NCBI GenBank assembly: GCA_009767595.1
Contig: VSDK01018978.1
Location: 202,468 to 266,467, forward strand
DNA from: Symbiodinium kawagutii
Lineage: Eukaryota; Sar; Dinophyceae; Suessiales; Symbiodiniaceae
Length of the DNA stretch: 64,000 bases
Direction: 5' to 3'
Under the pieces are notes generated by a model. The model saw nothing but the letters and a program-made list of their open reading frames with translations, did no database searches and had not been told where the DNA came from. Within the stretch, counting starts at the first letter, position 1, and every line of letters begins with the position of its first letter. Shown in pieces: positions 58,201-62,369 of this stretch. A program made the position numbers and the translations under genes.

Positions 58201-59842
58201 GTGCCTTTGCACAATGATTACCTAGCGCTGAAAACAAATGGTAACTAATGATCATTATAGTTACATTGTTACCTCTTTTTCCGTTATCAAGTTCTATTCA
58301 TAGTTATATCATTAGTTCTATTGATTCTATTAGCGACCAATTAGTGTTAGTTGAATCTTGATCATTAGTTTTATTCTTAGTTCTATAAAGCTAATGATCA
58401 TTACTTACATGCTACAACTAGTAGTTCTATTACTAGTAGTTCTATCAAGTCACCACAGCTCAACTACCGCTGCCCTCATGTGGTCAACCACCACTGGCCG
58501 CAGCAGGTGGGCGTGGGTGGCTATGCACCCCCTGTGCACTTGCCGCCTGGAGCATCGGCTGCGGACTTCGCCAAGGTGAGCAGATTTTTTTTACATTTTG
58601 GGCGGCCATGGTTCAAGCAGTTAACCAACCAACTATAGCTGGTGAATGGTTAATAATAGGGGAGAACAACTAGCAACTATAGGGGATATACCAGCTAAAT
58701 AGCTATGGGTCAATATTAACAAGCCAACTCATGGGGGATAATCCCCAAATAGTTGATCCATGATAACAACTAGCAACTATATATAGGGGATATATACCCT
58801 CTGGTTGATGATAACCATCTATAATGGTTGGTTAATTATAGCTGGTTCTTAGCTGGTATATCCCCTATGATGGTTAATGATAGGGGATGATAACTAAGAA
58901 TTATAGGGGATATACCAGCTATATATGGCGAGCTGGGTGAATATTAACCAACAAAAAATGGGGGATAATGATACACCAATAATAGGGAAAACAATGGTTA
59001 ATGATAGGGGAACCAGGGGGACTAAGGGTTTTGACCCACTGCCATACTAACGAAGCAACAATAATGGGGGATGATAACCAACAAAGCTATAGGCAATAAC
59101 CAACTGCTATGGTTCAATATTAACCAACTGTCGGTTCGTATTTGGCAGTATTTTTTGGATTAACCAACAGCAGGTTGGTTCAATATTAATCAACGACAAT
59201 ATTTGGCAGTACGGATGTTAGATGTTAGTAGAGATATATGGCTATGGATCAATCTTAACCAACAATGATGGGGGATGATGACCAACAAAGCTATAGGCAG
59301 AAAAGCAGGTCGATTGGCTGACTGTGGCCATGTCTTTTTCTAGTTGACATCTTAGGGGTGCGCTGGTTGACTTCAGCTGAATCAATGGTGCCTAAACCAG
59401 CGAAGATGAGTTGCGACATCAGCAGATGGGAGTTGTCCGTCCCCTGACCGAAGGTTTCCCCCCACCGCCTCAGCCGTCATCAGTGCCAACTACTGTGACG
59501 AGGTTGAGGGTTGAAATGCTGATTTGGTTGGTGGGGGCACCCCGATTTACGGACGAATGTTGAAATCATTTTCTCACTTGAGTTGATTCCCAAACCTGGG
59601 GCAGTGATGAGCCATGGAAGATGCATGGAAGTACTTCGATGCTGTGTGGAAGAAGTTCGCAGTCACCATGTTGTTTAAAGAAGGAAGAAGCAGTATTTGA
59701 GCCTGTTTAGACACGGTGGCACCCTCCCTTTGAAGTCCCGGCTAAAAGAAACCCAGCAGTTCACCAGGCATCTGCGCCGGCGGCGAGTGGTTCGAGCCGA
59801 AATGCAAGGAAGAAGAAGGCTGGAAATGCTGGAGATTCTGGG
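20392..59842 (+). CDS. EIF2A: eukaryotic translation initiation factor 2A (multi-exon, N-terminus not found)
   Basis: eIF2A is a cytosolic WD-repeat protein that binds initiator Met-tRNA and 40S subunits and supports alternative initiation. Exons I can place, in order: 20392-20493, 22026-22111, 22845-22930, [gap of about 40-50 residues], 39579-39690, 40262-40312, 41886-41912, 43473-43556, 44643-44711, 45501-45563, 46476-46530, 47633-47699, 48474-48521, 49136-49171, 50805-50870, 51642-51781, 52223-52270, 53514-53616, 54484-54538, then less certain tail exons to 59842 or beyond. Diagnostic family blocks are CEWSADGTLLG, FYFSPLGNHLVTYER, LWDAKTGQMRFSF, GTAVLVKAATE, TGKSYYGDASLYFL, MDFGTGHRN, GRFFTLGGYGQL, WAPDGRHFLGATTAPR and MRVDNKIEIYDYVGS. 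Most junctions join in phase only if donors are GC or GA. Not found: the first exon(s) and the segment encoding the W-x-DE/NEVHFF region. eIF3b, a relative, fits much less well. Confidence 0.85.
22026..22111 (+). CDS. EIF2A: eIF2A exon: FSPLGNHLVTYER blade
   Basis: Follows TTTTCTGAAG. Reads GLPALHALRRNFYFSPLGNH then LVTYERWEK, equivalent to the family's KAVCLEFSP..TVLATWQ. Ends AAG|GAGCTC, a GA donor that joins in phase 0 to 22845. Confidence 0.8.
22196..22307 (+). mobile_element. MITE-1 copy with ATAT duplication
   Basis: GGCTATGGGTCAA ... TTTTGACCCACAGCC, 112 bp, flanked by ATAT on both sides (22192-22195 and 22308-22311). Lies in an eIF2A intron. Confidence 0.92.
22845..22930 (+). CDS. 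EIF2A: eIF2A exon: LWDAKTG blade
   Basis: Follows ACTGACCTCAG. Reads EGGNNVGLWDAKTGQMRFSF then TMKNMTVAW, matching LQLYDVKTG..LKSF of the family. Ends GCTTG|GCGAAG (GC donor, phase 2). The open frame continues to 23201, so a retained-intron form cannot be excluded; the next exon was not identified. Confidence 0.8.
24090..25050 (+). repeat. left arm of a large inverted minisatellite repeat
   Basis: From about 24350 it is a degenerate array of 20-30-bp units such as GCCAGATAGAATGTCAGAAG. The preceding 250 bp (GGCTGTCAACTATATGCTGC ... CCGTGCCCGAA) are the reverse complement, with changes, of 26500-26720. Confidence 0.85.
25255..25435 (+). repeat. GC-rich minisatellite in the loop
   Basis: About six degenerate units of roughly 27-33 bp containing GGCTCCGGCGGGGTGCCGGA and GGTGGTGCTG, lying between the arms of the inverted repeat. 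Open in several frames but repetitive; not called as a gene. Confidence 0.9.
25830..26740 (-). repeat. right arm of the large inverted minisatellite repeat
   Basis: Reverse-complement counterpart of 24090-25050: units such as CATTCTATCTGGCATATCTT, then a flank matching the left arm's flank in reverse. A 246-residue open frame at 25863-26603 is simply this array. Confidence 0.85.
26750..27460. other. noncoding sequence, no gene seen
   Basis: Unique-looking sequence with no motif, coding bias or MITE ends recognised. Confidence 0.5.
27465..27760 (+). repeat. ACTACTA/ACAACTA low-complexity tract
   Basis: About 300 bp rich in ACAACTACTACAACAACTAC, CTACTACTA and CTATAGAT units. Noncoding. Confidence 0.85.
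27862..27995 (-). mobile_element. MITE-1 composite, reverse and 5'-truncated
   Basis: 27862-27918 carries ...GTTAATATTGACCCAGCTCGCC (a MITE-1 end in reverse), followed by the inner palindromic unit (ATATCGCTGGTATATCCCC ... AAACCAGCTAC). The other MITE-1 terminus is missing. Confidence 0.65.
28018..28170. other. GC-rich island, possible exon
   Basis: GC-rich island in an AT-rich setting. The + frame reads GHDLASSEVDGPGDALLPNG; the minus strand is also open (Pro/Ala/Ser-rich). I cannot decide the strand or identity. Confidence 0.25.
29626..29723 (+). mobile_element. MITE-2 copy
   Basis: GTGTTTCTCAAAATAGGGG ... GGGTCCCCTATTGTGAGA then CACCACC. AGTTGG flanks both sides (29620-29625 and 29724-29729), a probable target duplication. 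Confidence 0.88.
30011..30109 (-). mobile_element. MITE-1 copy, reverse, with ATTT duplication
   Basis: GGGTGTGGGTCAAAACC ... AATATTGACCCACAGCC, 99 bp, flanked by ATTT at 30007-30010 and 30110-30113. Confidence 0.9.
30590..31208 (+). CDS. unrecognised coding-like block running into the assembly gap
   Basis: 30598-30760 reads RTEHALTRQAVLATIIKMIT, then VHDDLEHHPDFLEMDHARAA with strong G/C third-position bias. 30916-31075 reads ELKAKSKWVAGMDACARVPA and DDFKEGFDLAKRAPELKR, also well biased. 31100-31208 becomes CAA/CAG-rich, giving a Gln-rich helix in one frame and Asn-rich sequence in another. These look like exons or a retrocopy of a real gene, but I do not recognise the family. The block ends in an N run. 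Confidence 0.4.
31209..31230. other. assembly gap (22 N)
   Basis: Twenty-two undetermined bases, preceded by a CAA/CAG repeat and followed by GC-rich sequence. True length unknown; the repeat probably broke the assembly. Confidence 1.
31231..32530. other. sequence after the gap, no gene assigned
   Basis: 31231-31480 is GC-rich, with Pro/Arg/Lys-rich frames open on both strands. From 31480 it is unique-looking DNA with scattered open frames and no recognised motif. Confidence 0.4.
32535..32755 (+). repeat. AATTCCAAC-type minisatellite
   Basis: About 220 bp of degenerate units around ATTCCAACAAAATT and CCAATACAATTCCAACG. Open frames on both strands arise from the repeat. Confidence 0.85.
32898..33150 (+). 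pseudogene. protein kinase relic
   Basis: Follows CAATTATTGCAG. In one frame 32898-33035 reads EEEVAMRRVG ... LLETWAADGRLFGAMELGG, the alphaC to alphaD region of a eukaryotic protein kinase. In the next frame 33040-33140 reads GHLDIKPSNLVF and TIDFGAACKLG: the catalytic loop (H-x-D-x-K-x-x-N) and the D-F-G metal-binding motif. About 25-35 residues of the alphaE region normally lie between them, and the frame changes there, so this is an internally deleted fragment. The activation loop and C-lobe are absent downstream. Kinase identity beyond Ser/Thr-type is not resolvable. Confidence 0.75.
33660..33965 (+). repeat. degenerate TTTAGGG-like repeats
   Basis: Many GGTTTTAGGGTT, GGTTTATGG and GGGTTGATGG units. 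They resemble decayed plant/dinoflagellate-type telomere repeats but are irregular, so probably internal low-complexity DNA. Confidence 0.6.
33996..34262 (+). repeat. 10-bp tandem arrays (TTGAGCAACA and TTGAGCACAA)
   Basis: About nine copies of GAGCAACATT at 33999-34085, variants (GAGCACCATT, GAGCATCTCT, GAGCAAAATT) to 34150, a 35-bp break, then about eight copies of GAGCACAATT/GAGCACCATT at 34186-34262. Confidence 0.95.
34325..34440. repeat. reverse decamers and two hairpins
   Basis: GTTGCTCAAA units (reverse complement of the decamer array) lead into CTCAGCCAAGCC-ATTTTAA-GGCTTGGCTGAG at 34361-34391, a perfect 12-bp stem with a 7-base loop. A second, shorter copy lies at 34412-34437 (AAAGCCATTTTAAGGCTTGG). 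Confidence 0.9.
34604..34984 (+). CDS. duplicated unknown ORF segment,  copy 1 (exon-like)
   Basis: One frame is open across the segment, reading SSITEFFVSINLINLLCRHL at its start. It is preceded by TTCAAGTTTTCAG and followed by GGATTCAG|GTATGTG, so it looks like an internal exon (about 34597-34989). No family recognised: no signal peptide, mixed alpha/beta character. 98.7% identical over 381 bp, without indels, to 35321-35701. Confidence 0.45.
35266..35754 (+). CDS. duplicated unknown ORF, copy 2 (with ATG)
   Basis: A 162-residue ORF from ATG 35266 (MDATRNVRPRLPGTDGQG) through the 381-bp segment shared with copy 1 (35321-35701) to a tail ELPTHQGRIVMAVHPV and TAG. It has its own start and no splice sites at the segment edges, unlike copy 1. 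The five differences from copy 1 all change an amino acid (I/V, Y/D, T/A, R/G, H/R). Function unknown. Confidence 0.45.
   Translation: MDATRNVRPRLPGTDGQGTSSITEFFVSVNLINLLCRHLPYHAVAVLQEAEHYVSFVIQVNDLNSQLTIDTVKRAIADFAYQYFGFTHWAKHMRLSATVGDHTVFLRYQDPLLDTLRQLETRLSFIPLQAYRLPLARDEQHRYQRVELPTHQGRIVMAVHPV
35760..36530 (+). other. possible further exons of the duplicated-ORF locus
   Basis: Composition stays more balanced than in the AT-rich flanks. Short frames such as FEYSRGAQKAHRAVPNEALY (about 35990-36050) and HHGHWLYSISCPTPSQVTKE (about 36225-36285) look coding-like but are not recognised and cannot be joined confidently. Confidence 0.25.
36530..38960. other. AT-rich noncoding block, no gene seen
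   Basis: About 2.4 kb of AT-rich sequence with TA microsatellites (36722-36740, 37890-37915, 38775-38795) and repeated TTTTAGGATT/GGTTTTAGG motifs. No coding bias and no MITE ends. Confidence 0.6.
38976..39070 (+). mobile_element. MITE-2 copy (diverged)
   Basis: GGTGGTTTTCTAAAATTG ... CTGTATTTTGAGAAACCACC, about 95 bp. Ends pair as in MITE-2; the interior is diverged. Confidence 0.65.
39468..39548 (+). repeat. (GAT)n/(GGT)n microsatellite
   Basis: GATGAT, then GGTGGT, then GATGATG runs, about 80 bp, just upstream of an eIF2A exon. Homopolymeric Met/Val/Asp frames here are artefacts. Confidence 0.95.
39579..39690 (+). CDS. EIF2A: eIF2A exon: VAPKG..KGQP
   Basis: Reads ...HRDQVAPKGSGSGGAG, then PPHVAICIAEWKGQP, matching the family's LSPG...VAVYVPGSKGAP. 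The 5' end is uncertain: acceptors at CTCGAG|G (39578) or GACCAG|G (39609) are both in frame. Ends CCT|GCGAGA, a GC donor in phase 0. Confidence 0.7.
40262..40312 (+). CDS. EIF2A: eIF2A exon: IYRVDQPSRVW
   Basis: Preceded by CTTGCATCGCCCCAG. Reads IYRVDQPSRVWGPGQSC, equivalent to VRLYQYP of the family. A canonical GTGAGT at 40311 gives the wrong phase for the next exon; a GA donor at 40313 gives phase 0. Confidence 0.7.
40600..40860. repeat. TATA/CATA microsatellite tract
   Basis: AT-rich ATATATGTATATA-type repeats in an eIF2A intron. Noncoding. Confidence 0.9.
41733..41834 (+). mobile_element. MITE-2 copy, best preserved
   Basis: Starts GTGGTTTCTCAAAATAGGGG, ends GGGTCCCCTATGGCTTGAGA then AACCACC; interior TCATTTATAGTAATAAAC. 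It would fold into a long hairpin. AATG occurs on both sides. Confidence 0.92.
41886..41912 (+). CDS. EIF2A: eIF2A exon: VTATKNFFK
   Basis: Follows AAATTCTCAG. Reads VTATKNFFK, corresponding to NKSFFKAD. Ends AAG|GCGCGA (GC donor). A longer alternative frame through to CCATG|GTTAGT at about 41975 is open but does not fit the family. Confidence 0.6.
42312..42378 (+). CDS. candidate exon in an eIF2A intron
   Basis: Lies between CCAATTGTAG and CTGGTGCAG|GTCAGA. Open frame reads VRNGLERCSRNRRQMYPKGL. It does not correspond to a family block, so it may be an alternative exon or chance. Confidence 0.25.
43473..43556 (+). CDS. EIF2A: eIF2A exon: GTAVLVKAATE
   Basis: Reads QRAAACLIEVTMSWNNTG, then TAVLVKAATE, matching VTMLWNKKATAVLV. 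Start may be 43473 or 43476, both in frame. Ends GAG|GCGAGG (GC donor) in phase 0. Confidence 0.85.
43702..43794 (+). mobile_element. MITE-3 copy (diverged)
   Basis: CTGGCGGTTTGATTC ... GGTTAAAACCGCCAAACAG, about 93 bp, with interior TGGTTGGTTGACCAATATG shared with other MITE-3 copies. In an eIF2A intron. Confidence 0.7.
43925..44041 (+). mobile_element. single-copy palindromic element
   Basis: GGATGAAGCTAAACCCCTGG ... CCTAGGGTTTAGCTTCATCC: terminal inverted repeats of about 24 bp with one or two mismatches enclosing about 68 bp. MITE-like; no second copy seen in this window. Confidence 0.75.
44405..44504 (+). mobile_element. MITE-2 copy with 8-bp target duplication
   Basis: GTGGTTTCTTAAAATACGGG ... 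CCCCTATTCTGAGAAACCAT, 100 bp, flanked by CAGTTATG on both sides (44397-44404 and 44505-44512). Lies in an eIF2A intron, 138 bp before the next exon. Confidence 0.93.
44643..44711 (+). CDS. EIF2A: eIF2A exon: TGKSYYGDASLYFL
   Basis: Follows TTCCATGCCCAG|G. Reads EASTGKSYYGDASLYFLRAD then GEE, closely matching KTGASYYGEQTLHYI of the family. Ends GAG|GCCAGG (GC donor), phase 0. Confidence 0.88.
44880..45160. repeat. ATATGCATAGATG-type low-complexity tract
   Basis: AT-rich tract of ATACATATG/ATAGATG units inside an eIF2A intron. Noncoding. Confidence 0.85.
45501..45563 (+). CDS. EIF2A: eIF2A exon: GGPLHDVQWNPTQ
   Basis: Follows CGTCCCTGCAG. Reads TALVASADGGPLHDVQWNPT then Q, matching SAVVQLPKNGPIYDVVWN. 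Ends CAG|GCGCTC (GC donor), phase 0. Confidence 0.85.
46075..46250. repeat. (TATC)n microsatellite
   Basis: TATC/TACC/TGTA tetranucleotide runs of about 175 bp, perfect at about 46197-46250. Ser/Ile/Tyr/Leu frames are artefacts. Confidence 0.97.
46476..46530 (+). CDS. EIF2A: eIF2A exon: DEFVMLHG
   Basis: Follows CTCCCCGCCAG|G. Reads DEFVMLHGQHPCSAALYE, equivalent to TEFCAVYGFMPAKATIF. Ends GAAG|GTCGAA (GT donor), phase 1, which fits the next exon. Confidence 0.8.
46625..46694 (+). repeat. MITE-1-associated inner palindromic unit
   Basis: CTATAGCTGGTTAATGG ... ATATGCCAGCTATATAT, directly upstream of the MITE-1 copy at 46695. Confidence 0.75.
46695..46812 (+). mobile_element. MITE-1 copy with ATAT duplication
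   Basis: GGCTATGGGTCAA ... TTTTGACCCACTGCC, 118 bp, flanked by ATAT at 46691-46694 and 46813-46816. Confidence 0.93.
47633..47699 (+). CDS. EIF2A: eIF2A exon: MDFGTGHRN
   Basis: Follows TTACTCAACCAG. Reads (A)AASTPKGSKRMDFGTGHRN then TI(R), matching FDFGTGPRN of the family. Ends ATCAG|GCAGGG; only this GC donor gives the in-phase Arg-Trp join to the next exon. The acceptor could instead be at 47635. Confidence 0.85.
48474..48521 (+). CDS. EIF2A: eIF2A exon: GRFFTLGGYGQL
   Basis: Follows TTTCCAGCCTGCAG. Reads (R)WNNFGRFFTLGGYGQ(L), matching PHGHILVLAGFGNL. Ends CCAATT|GACTCA: a GA donor is required for the Leu-Lys join. Confidence 0.85.
49136..49171 (+). CDS. EIF2A: eIF2A exon: KGDTDFWDK
   Basis: A 36-nt exon after GAAAACCCAG|G. 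Reads KGDTDFWDKPG, matching RGQMEVWD. Ends GGCAA|GTGACT (GT donor) in phase 2. Confidence 0.85.
49240..49320 (+). repeat. 10-bp tandem array GGTGGAGATG
   Basis: Eight copies of GGTGGAGATG in the intron just after the KGDTDFWDK exon. Confidence 0.97.
50458..50567 (+). mobile_element. MITE-2 copy (diverged)
   Basis: GTTTCTCAAAATAGGGATACC ends here at the left; CCCTATGACTTGAGAAGCCAC at the right; about 110 bp. In an eIF2A intron. Confidence 0.8.
50805..50870 (+). CDS. EIF2A: eIF2A exon: WAPDGRHFLGATTAPR
   Basis: Follows GCGAACCTCGAG|G. Reads (K)CCVVCGWAPDGRHFLGATTA then P(R), matching FAWCPDGEHILTATCAPR, one of the most conserved family blocks. Ends CCTAG|GAGGGG (GA donor) in phase 2. Confidence 0.9.
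   Translation: MLCGLRLGARWSTLLGRNYCA
51194..51243 (+). repeat. CTTCCCAAGCA short tandem repeat
   Basis: Four to five copies of a TTTCCCAAGCACTTCCCAAG-type 11-12-mer. Noncoding. Confidence 0.9.
51383..51496 (+). mobile_element. MITE-1 copy with ATAT duplication
   Basis: GGCTATGGGTCAA ... TTTTGACCCACTGCC, 114 bp, flanked by ATAT at 51379-51382 and 51497-51500. In the intron before the MRVDN exon. Confidence 0.93.
51642..51781 (+). CDS. EIF2A: eIF2A exon: MRVDNKIEIYDYVGS, last propeller blade
   Basis: The longest exon seen (140 nt). Follows TCTCAGCTGCAG|G. Reads MRVDNKIEIYDYVGSMLGKL ... DWEPLHPGD, matching LRVNNGYKIWHYTGSILHK ... WQPFLDG. Ends CCGG|GTATGC (GT donor), phase 1. Confidence 0.92.
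51945..52064 (-). mobile_element. MITE-1 copy, reverse, with ATAT duplication
   Basis: GGCAGTGGGTCAGTTCACC ... ATATTGACCCATAAACC, 120 bp, flanked by ATAT at 51941-51944 and 52065-52068. Followed by the inner palindromic unit in reverse (about 52065-52136). Confidence 0.9.
52223..52270 (+). CDS. EIF2A: eIF2A exon: Arg/Gly/Pro-rich tail start
   Basis: Follows CTGGTCACAG|G, in phase with the previous exon. Reads GWRPRPRGAFQDRGPYG. Ends TTACG|GTACAT. Phase to the next exon does not fit simply, so the 3' end may lie further on or a small exon is missing. Confidence 0.5.
52308..52462 (+). repeat. 21-bp tandem array ATGGTTGGTTTATGGCTACAA
   Basis: About seven copies of a 21-mer containing GGTTGGTTTATGGCTACAA. 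As 21 is a multiple of 3 it keeps frames open on both strands (Tyr-Gly-Tyr-Lys-Trp repeats), but it lies in an intron and is not called as coding. Confidence 0.95.
52665..53475. repeat. degenerate CATCAACC minisatellite, about 0.8 kb
   Basis: Long stretch of ACCATCAACCATCA, CACCATCATGAACC and similar units, directly upstream of an eIF2A exon. Noncoding. Confidence 0.93.
53514..53616 (+). CDS. EIF2A: eIF2A exon: EPKAAAKAKPAAYRRG
   Basis: Preceded by a good pyrimidine tract, CCCTGCCTTCTGCGCCAG|G. Reads DRPPSPGRSLVSSEPKAAAK then AKPAAYRRGTPGG, matching EEPKVATAYRPP of the family. A GT donor at 53617 keeps phase with 54484. The GC-rich island is open in other frames too. Confidence 0.7.
53930..54420. 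other. AT-rich intron sequence with ATTATGACTAATCAT motifs
   Basis: Repeated TCATTATAAC, ATTATGACTAATCATT and their complements, giving many weak palindromes. No gene seen. Confidence 0.6.
54484..54538 (+). CDS. EIF2A: eIF2A exon: ARGGGLAEQLRKERA
   Basis: Follows GGCCTCCAG|G. Reads ARGGGLAEQLRKERAPR, continuing the PP(G/A) linker and starting the basic tail. Ends CGAAG|GTGAAG, phase 2. Confidence 0.7.
54555..54725. repeat. GGTTGGTTGATGG low-complexity tract
   Basis: TTGGTTGATGGTTGG/TGATGGTTG units, about 170 bp. Noncoding. Confidence 0.9.
55098..55297. repeat. (CATCAAC)n then (CAT)n microsatellite
   Basis: About 19 perfect 7-mers CATCAAC followed by about 16 CAT triplets. Ser/His/Asn-rich frames here are artefacts. 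Confidence 0.98.
56030..56096 (+). CDS. EIF2A: probable eIF2A tail exon: AVVNGAGTGFHLGGGG
   Basis: Follows CCCTTATGAAG. Reads PAVVNGAGTGFHLGGGGHHS then YQ; ends ACCAAG|GTGGGC. A neighbouring frame (STSAEAATTATKVGAEEAK) is also plausible, so frame and phase are not settled. Confidence 0.4.
56100..58450. other. intron sequence, no gene seen
   Basis: AT-rich, unique-looking DNA with TGATTCTACTTGATAG-type motifs. No coding islands or MITE pairs recognised over 2.3 kb. Confidence 0.5.
58459..58575 (+). CDS. EIF2A: probable eIF2A tail exon: GGYAPPVHLPPGASAADFAK
   Basis: 117 nt after AGTCACCACAG, ending AAG|GTGAGC. Reads LNYRCPHVVNHHWPQQVG, then VGGYAPPVHLPPGASAADFA. Good G/C third-position bias and canonical sites. 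Assigned to eIF2A by position and composition only. Confidence 0.5.
58615..58750 (+). mobile_element. MITE-1 composite, truncated
   Basis: TTCAAGCAGTTAACCAACC, then the inner unit CTATAGCTGGTGAATGG ... ACCAGCTAAATAGC, then GGGTCAATATTAAC and ...GGGGGATAATCCCC before the match is lost; the right terminus is missing. Confidence 0.65.
58927..59043 (+). mobile_element. MITE-1 copy
   Basis: GGCGAGCTGGGTGAA ... TTTTGACCCACTGCC, 117 bp; flanks ATAT and ATAC. The inner palindromic unit lies directly upstream (about 58840-58926). Confidence 0.88.
59401..59502 (+). CDS. EIF2A: probable eIF2A tail exon, Pro-rich
   Basis: Follows GGTGCCTAAACCAG. Reads EDELRHQQMGVVRPLTEGFP then PPPQPSSVPTTVT; ends ACGAG|GTTGAG. 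Phase from the previous candidate exon does not fit, so an intervening exon or another acceptor is needed. Confidence 0.4.
59768..59842 (+). CDS. EIF2A: eIF2A tail exon: SSRNARKKKAGNAG
   Basis: Follows CAGTTCACCAG|G. Reads ASAPAASGSSRNARKKKAGN then AGDSG, resembling the basic LSKTALKNQRKHEAKK block near the C-terminus of eIF2A. The 3' end is uncertain (GA donor at about 59832 or GT at about 59843). Confidence 0.5.
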
Positions 59843-60240
59843 GTTCTTGATCACCAACCATCAACTATCAATCGGCCATGTCAAGCCCACCGTGAACCAT
59901 ATCCACATATCCATCACCAAGAAAACTATCAAACAGCAGCAGAATTTGTCATTGTCATCCACTATCATTATCATCATCGTCATCAATAGTATTGCGTACT
60001 ATTGCTGTTTATTATACAGCCATATATATCCCCTGTAGTCAACCATCAATCATCATCACCAGCATCATCATCATCAAGCTTCACTTGGTTCACCATCTAG
60101 GGGTATTCGGGGGAATCCAGCCACAGCCTTCGAAACTCTTGTTACTCCTGAGCCGTTTGCGGAAGTAGAGGAGCGCCCCGCATCCTGGCGAACCTCTTGG
60201 GGTGTGCGAGCGGTTTATTCATGTTATTCATGATAGAATT

Positions 60241-60357
60241 GGCTATGGGTCAATATTAACCAACCAAGTTTATGGGGGATAATGACCAACCAATAACAAG
60301 GAAAACAATGGTAAATGATAGGGGAACCAGGGGGACTAAGGGTTTTGACCCAGACCC
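60241..60357 (+). mobile_element. MITE-1 copy with AATT duplication
   Basis: GGCTATGGGTCAA ... TTTTGACCCAGACCC, 117 bp, flanked by AATT at 60237-60240 and 60358-60361. Confidence 0.93.
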
Positions 60358-60507
60358 AATTGTTGACACTCTATTCTTGCTGTTGCGACTACTCCGTATA
60401 TGTTCCAACTCGCAAAAGCGTGGATTGGCCACGACGAAGAATTGGAAAAGGCGGAGGAAGAACCATTTTCAGCATCACCTGCTTGGCTGATTCTTGAGGT
60501 TGGATAT

Positions 60508-60608
60508 GGTGGTTTCTCAAAATGGGGGTACCCCAAAACGGCTGGTTTATTACTATAGATGCTTAATAAAGGATGATTTGGGGTGTCCCCTATTCCGAGA
60601 AGCAACCG
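60508..60608 (+). mobile_element. MITE-2 copy
   Basis: GGTGGTTTCTCAAAATGGGG ... GGGTGTCCCCTATTCCGAGA then AGCAACC, about 100 bp. Confidence 0.85.
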
Positions 60609-61100
60609 TGTTTCTGATTTCACGATGGGAATCCATGTGAAATGTGAAGCAACCACTAGGTTGATAAGTCGGGTCAGCATCTTGCATGGCTTCAGGACAT
60701 CATCACTGCCACCATTTACCATTGACCTTGGGTTAGCCAGAGGTCTCGAGGCATTCCTTGGTGTCCAAAGAGTCACCTTCGGAAGCTTCCTTGTTGTGGG
60801 AATACCACGGGATACGCTGACCGGCTCTTCGATGCTCTTCTCATTGAGGCTGATGAATCCCATGTTGCAAGCAAAAACGGTGGACTGAAACATCATCTTG
60901 CCCCACGACCAAGGCATAGCTTTCAAGAGAAGTGGCTCTTACCCTCTAGGCTGGAAGCTCAAAATCATTAATGATACGTTATTGTAGGTAAAACATTAAT
61001 TATTATACTCATGGTTTACCCTATTTTTTTATATCATGGTTTACCCCCATAACATTTTTTATGGCTAAACCACTATAAATCGTGGATTTTCTACTTCCAG

Positions 61101-61190
61101 GTGAGTTTGCCAGAGAGTAGTGTCCCGATCCTAGCACGTATTGGCACCGAGACGCCAACGCTGGAGGCGAAAGAGTCCAAAGAGGCTGAG
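61101..61190 (+). CDS. candidate tail exon, acidic/basic
   Basis: Follows TTCTACTTCCAG. Reads ...SVPILARIGTETPTLEAK then ESKEAE; ends GCTGAG|GTGCAA. Possible eIF2A tail or unrelated; the frame stays open to TAG near 61275. Confidence 0.35.
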
Positions 61191-61278
61191 GTGCAAAGGG
61201 AAACTCAGCGGATTGATGTAGCTGTGATCAGCGAGGATTCCGAACGCACTGTAGCGCTTAGGGGATCCCTGTAGTTTT

Positions 61279-61434
61279 CTGGTTGGTGGTTTTTAGTGGT
61301 TTATCATGGGGATAACAATCAACCATACTATGGTTAAACAACTACTGGTTTGATTGATATTTTTTCCCGAGTAATCGTTAACAAATGGTTGGTTGACTAA
61401 TATTTTTAACAGGGGTGGTTCAACCACCAACCAG
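61279..61434 (+). mobile_element. MITE-3 copy, longest
   Basis: CTGGTTGGTGGTTTTTAG ... GGTTCAACCACCAACCAG, 156 bp, with interior GGTTGGTTGACTAATAT shared with 17305-17403. Confidence 0.8.
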
Positions 61435-61905
61435 GTTATGACTTGTCAGCCTAGCATTTGCCAGGGTAGCAAGTGATATCTTAACAGTCATGGGATGAAC
61501 CAACACCAGCGAATGTTTCGAAACTCAAGACCACGTATCCGGCAGATTCTTGTCCTCTTTGTCATGAACATCGCTGATGATAATTGTGGTTTTCTCCATG
61601 GTAAGTGTGCGTCTATTCTGACATGGCGCAAAGATACTGAAGTTATGAGACACCGTTTTTTTCCAAGCCTTTTGGGCCTGGACAATCAAATTACCCACCG
61701 CATGTTGTTTACAACTTGGGATAGAATCCTTTGGAAGAAACATCCTTTGAACAGTTCGAACAGCTAGGAGCATAACGAGGATGAAACGAGTCCCATCTCA
61801 AGGTGCTTGAAGTGTCATACCTTTGGATGTTTAGTGTACTCTGGTGACATGTGGTGACCAGGGTTTCTAGCTGAGTTCCCCTGAGCTGGTGCACCTTGGT
61901 GCCAG

Positions 61906-61963
61906 GCCGCGCCGGAAATTGAGAAGTTCACTCCGCCACAACGGCCTGCTGCTAGTGCTGCAG
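61906..61963 (+). CDS. candidate tail exon: EIEKFTPPQRPAASAA
   Basis: Follows CCTTGGTGCCAG|G. Reads AAPEIEKFTPPQRPAASAA; ends GCAG|GTGGAA in phase 1, which fits a further candidate at 63121. Assigned to the same transcript only by strand, composition and phase. Confidence 0.38.
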
Positions 61964-62369
61964 GTGGAATTGGGCACCCAGGGAGCCTTGGAGGTGTATG
62001 GGACTCACTCCTTGCAGTTCTTTGCTCGCCACCATTCATGGAGGCAACTGACTTCAGATTCCACACATGGGATCAGCTGTTTTGGCACTGCTTGGATCAT
62101 AATTGGTATTTCTTTTTTTTACTGGACTATCACAATCCTGACTAGTGTGAATAAGCATCATTCTCAATGATCCTTTGCCCAAAATTCCAACCCTTACCAA
62201 CGACTGGTGGCACTTCCCATCGGCACAAAATGCTCTCTGTGACCATGGCTTTGGGATGTTAGAGCCAAAGGGCCGGATGCTTCCGGTGGTTGACAGGGGC
62301 ATCACCCACAAGAGATCACAGGGTAGGTCTCCAGGAAGAACTTGTTGATGAACTAGTCTGTGAACATCT

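Noticed and set aside
60336-60926. 196-residue minus-strand open frame
   Set aside because: It overlaps MITE-1 and MITE-2 copies, has no recognisable domain and no splice support.
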